NCBI GenBank assembly: GCA_028696755.1
Contig: JAQVGK010000107.1
Location: 1-9,221 of the forward strand
DNA: 9,221 bases
Origin: Bacteroidales bacterium
GTDB lineage: Bacteria; Bacteroidota; Bacteroidia; Bacteroidales; ML635J-15
Direction: 5' to 3'
Below are positions 7,159 through 9,221 of this stretch, one piece after another. Under the pieces are notes generated by a model. The model saw only the letters and a program-made list of their open reading frames with translations. It had not been told where the DNA came from and did no database searches. A program made the translations under genes and the position numbers. Within the stretch, counting starts at the first letter, position 1. Every line of letters begins with the position of its first letter.

Positions 7159-7210
7159 ATTTCTGGTTTTTGTTGTTTTTAATAATAATTGAAACACTAG
7201 TGTTTATTTT

Positions 7211-7783
7211 CTATTTCAACCAATCTGGTACGGGAGATTGGGGCGATGGAACCTCTACCCAAGGAGTAGCACTAAGACTGCGAACCGATCCATGAGGAAC
7301 TTCGCGGTGGCAATCCCAACATCTTTTTCCATTTCCTTGTAAGGTCTCTTCAAAACTAACATTCGCTTTTACCATTTCGGTAAGATCGCCATGGCAACGT
7401 ATGCAATTTTCCTGAACTACTTTATTTCCCGGCTCCAGCATTCTTATACTCTGCTCGTATGTTCTTGCAGTAAAAATGGCCGAATGTCGCATTCCATCCA
7501 TTGCTTTAAAATAATAGGTGCGAAAAATATTATCGTGAGGCACATGACAGTCATTACATGTTGCATGTTCACGATGCGACGAGTGCTGCCAAGTAACGTA
7601 CTGTGTTGTCATAACATGACAGTTTATACATGTTGCTGGATCATCCGAAACATACGACCATGCGCGAGAGACATAAAAACTGTATAAACCCGTTCCGCAC
7701 AAAGTTCCTAATATTATAATTACAGGCACTTTCCATTTGGCTGGCGGAAAAAATTCTGATATTATTTTCTTTATTTGTATCAT
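7211..7783 (-). CDS. nrfH: NrfH, membrane tetraheme cytochrome c quinol dehydrogenase
   Basis: 190 residues, NapC/NirT/NrfH family. It oxidises menaquinol and passes electrons to NrfA, with which it forms a membrane complex. Residues about 18-39 are the single membrane anchor (KVPVIIILGTLCGTGLYSFYVS). Four heme sites follow: CINCH 52-56, CNDCH 76-80, CIRCH 127-131 and CWDCH 155-159. The first is followed by V-M (CHxM), the pattern in which Met ligates the quinol-side heme in NrfH. Length and heme count are normal. It is the first gene of the nrfHA operon. The ATG at 7783-7781 sits directly against a possible -7 element (7790-7797), and no Shine-Dalgarno site is seen. Confidence 0.96.
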   Translation of the reverse strand: MIQIKKIISEFFPPAKWKVPVIIILGTLCGTGLYSFYVSRAWSYVSDDPATCINCHVMTTQYVTWQHSSHREHATCNDCHVPHDNIFRTYYFKAMDGMRHSAIFTARTYEQSIRMLEPGNKVVQENCIRCHGDLTEMVKANVSFEETLQGNGKRCWDCHREVPHGSVRSLSATPWVEVPSPQSPVPDWLK

Positions 7784-7789
7784 TTGTTA

Positions 7790-7822
7790 CAAAATTAAAT
7801 AATATTTTATTACTTTTACAAT
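7790..7822 (-). promoter_or_regulatory. Possible nrfHA promoter
   Basis: Read on the minus strand, ATTG (7822-7819) is followed after 21 bases by TAATTTTG (7797-7790), an exact match to TAnnTTTG. The -7 element ends only six bases before the nrfH ATG, so the transcript would have almost no leader. The region is so AT-rich that a chance match is possible. I saw no convincing FNR- or HcpR-type operator between 7784 and 7938. Confidence 0.3.
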
Positions 7823-7883
7823 CTGAATAAAATTTAGAATGATTCTTTATAACAAAATCGAAATTATACTATGATGTGAAATG

Positions 7884-7915
7884 TTGCGTTAGTATTGCAT
7901 GTTTTCGTATTTTTG
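7884..7915 (+). promoter_or_regulatory. Promoter for the propeller (pseudo)gene
   Basis: TTG at 7884-7886 and TATTTTTG at 7908-7915 (exact TAnnTTTG) are separated by 21 bases. The ATG at 7939 lies 23 bases after the -7 element, giving a leader of roughly 15-20 bases. The promoter looks intact even though the gene carries stop codons. Confidence 0.42.
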
Positions 7916-7938
7916 CATTAATCCTAAATTAACCAAAA

Positions 7939-9213
7939 ATGCGAATAATAATTCTACTAATCAGCCTCTGGGCATTTTCATGCGTGTTGTATGCTCAAAT
8001 AGAATGGACAAAATATGATGATAATTTTGTATTAACTCATGGTCCCGACAATTTCGATATATTAGCAGTTGGGCAGCCTTGTGTTTTGTTCTAAGATGGC
8101 TTGATTCGCATGTGGTATCCTGGAGTCGGAAATGATGGCAAGGCACGTTTGTGTTATGCAACTTCTTTAGATGGAATTGAATGGACTAAATATAGTGTTG
8201 TTATGGATTTTGGATCTGATGGCGAATGGGACAGGGGATGGATTGACACTCCAAATGTTGTAAAAACTGATTATTGATATTTTCTTGTTTATTATGGAGA
8301 TACTGTTCAGCAAGTATCGGAAATAAATTCGGCAATGGGTGTTGCATATTCGCTAGATGGAATAGCCTGGACAAAAGATCCTGGAAATCCAGTTTTTGCA
8401 AAAGCAGAAATTGGCGATTGGGATGGCACTTGGGTCGAATCACCTGCATTGTTCTGGGATGACGCAAACAATAGAATAATGATGTTTTATAATGGGGTTG
8501 ATACAGCCACATGGAAAATTAAAATCGGGTTAGCTTTTTCTGATGATGGGAATGAATGGACTAGATATGAAGGAAATCCTGTGTTATCGCCTGGAGATTT
8601 GGGCGATGTAGATGATATGTGGTGTGGAACTCCAGCATTGCTTTATCGAAATGGTAAGTTTGAAATGTGGTATGCATCAACACAAGCAGAAGATTATAAT
8701 TATGAAACTTATTCTTTCGATAACGTTAGTATCTGTTATGCCACCTCTAATGATGGCCTTAACTGGACTAAGCATCCATTAAATCCACTTTTCGATACAT
8801 TTACCGAACCTCATAATCCAGCTTCGGATTTGGGCGGTCCGTGGGCTCCTGATGTGATTTTTAATGACAATACTCAACTTTATATGATGTGGTACGAAGC
8901 GCATGGTGGTGACATTAATGATGGATTCTCGCTAGCAACTGCACCAATAGAATTTAGTTTTACTGATGAAACATCAAATAATTTGGGTTTAATAGTGTAC
9001 CCAAATCCTGTTGTTGATTTTCTTTCAATATCCAACTGTAATTTTGATTATCTGAGTGAAGTTAGAATTTTTAATGCATTGGGTGATCAAGTATTTATCA
9101 CTGATAAGCTATCGAATCAAAGACTAGAGATGACAGATTTAAAACCTGGAATATATTTTATCGAGGTTAAATTTGAAACCTCTGTTGAATCAAAACGTTT
9201 CGTAAAATTGTAA
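7939..9213 (+). pseudogene. Secreted five-bladed beta-propeller protein with T9SS sorting domain, interrupted by two in-frame stops
   Basis: One frame of 425 codons runs from ATG 7939 to TAA 9211-9213 with two internal stops: TAA at 8092-8094 (codon 52) and TGA at 8275-8277 (codon 113). There is no frameshift. Residues 1-20 (MRIIILLISLWAFSCVLYAQ) are a signal peptide. Five WT[KR] motifs near residues 23, 82, 144, 206 and 276, together with ATSxDGxxWTK and PxxxMWYxG motifs spaced about 62-70 residues apart, indicate five blades as in GH43/GH32/GH130-type propellers. Residues about 351-424 are a T9SS type A sorting domain (VYPNPVVDFLSI, VRIFNALGDQVF, MTDLKPGIYFIEV). Each stop is one base from a sense codon. 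The longest uninterrupted part starts at ATG 8335 (292 residues), but it lacks a signal peptide and two blades, so it would not be a working exported protein. Alternatives are a sequence error or readthrough. Sugar binding or glycosidase activity is only inferred from the fold. Confidence 0.8.
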
Positions 9214-9221
9214 CTGATTTA

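Noticed and set aside
7159..7197. Upstream start giving a 516-residue NrfA
   Set aside because: The 13 extra codons (MFQLLLKTTKTRN) look like translated AT-rich leader. MKFSLRN gives a normal start and leaves a 52-base spacer after nrfH.
6804..7687. Plus-strand open frames at 6804-7019 and 7391-7687
   Set aside because: They are antisense to nrfA and nrfH, and their Cys/His content comes from reading heme-motif codons backwards.
8275..8277. Reassignment of TGA to a sense codon (alternative code) or selenocysteine insertion
   Set aside because: The same gene also has an in-frame TAA, which such recoding would not fix. All other genes here use TGG for Trp, and I see no hairpin just after the TGA that would suggest a SECIS element. 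The lack of TGA among the six terminal stops is too small a sample to matter.
7961..8512. Minus-strand open frames at 7961-8161 and 8201-8512
   Set aside because: They are antisense shadows of the propeller gene, whose plus frame shows signal peptide, blade and sorting-domain motifs throughout.

Overview
The window looks like chromosomal DNA from a Bacteroidota (Bacteroidetes) species. Two products end in type IX secretion (T9SS) type A sorting domains, and several signal peptides end in the typical '...AQ'. Start sites have A/T-rich leaders rather than Shine-Dalgarno sites, and TAnnTTTG-like -7 promoter elements lie upstream of several genes. A complete nrfHA pair indicates an anaerobic or facultative organism able to reduce nitrite to ammonium.

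Layout, left to right. (1) Positions 1-45 hold what may be the last codons of an upstream plus-strand gene. A strong bidirectional terminator (156-208) separates it from a minus-strand gene (240-1859) for an exported DUF4140/DUF4139 ('mucoidy inhibitor A'-like) protein. (2) A 480-bp gene-free AT-rich stretch (1860-2339) carries direct and inverted copies of a short repeat, a GC-rich hairpin and promoter elements facing both ways. (3) A two-gene plus-strand operon follows. The first gene (2340-2816) encodes a 158-aa secreted protein with a T9SS sorting domain. Eleven bases later a 918-aa protein begins (2828-5584), with an export signal, a Bacteroidota N-terminal module, a long shaft of phage-tail-fibre-like repeats, a 10-residue-repeat segment and a C-terminal FISUMP domain. 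(4) A second bidirectional terminator (5608-5639) separates this operon from the minus-strand nrfH-nrfA operon (7783 down to 5647), which encodes the membrane tetraheme quinol dehydrogenase and the pentaheme nitrite reductase. (5) Divergent from nrfH is a plus-strand gene (7939-9213) for a secreted five-bladed beta-propeller protein with a T9SS sorting domain. Its reading frame is interrupted by a TAA and a TGA, so it is annotated as a pseudogene, although a sequence error or readthrough cannot be excluded.

How the genes work together. NrfH takes electrons from the quinol pool and passes them to NrfA in the periplasm for six-electron reduction of nitrite to ammonium. The other genes form an exported or cell-surface set without an evident shared pathway. 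The least ordinary parts are the tail-fibre/FISUMP fusion with its small T9SS partner, and the doubly interrupted propeller gene. I see no RNA gene, CRISPR array, insertion sequence, integrase or defence system.
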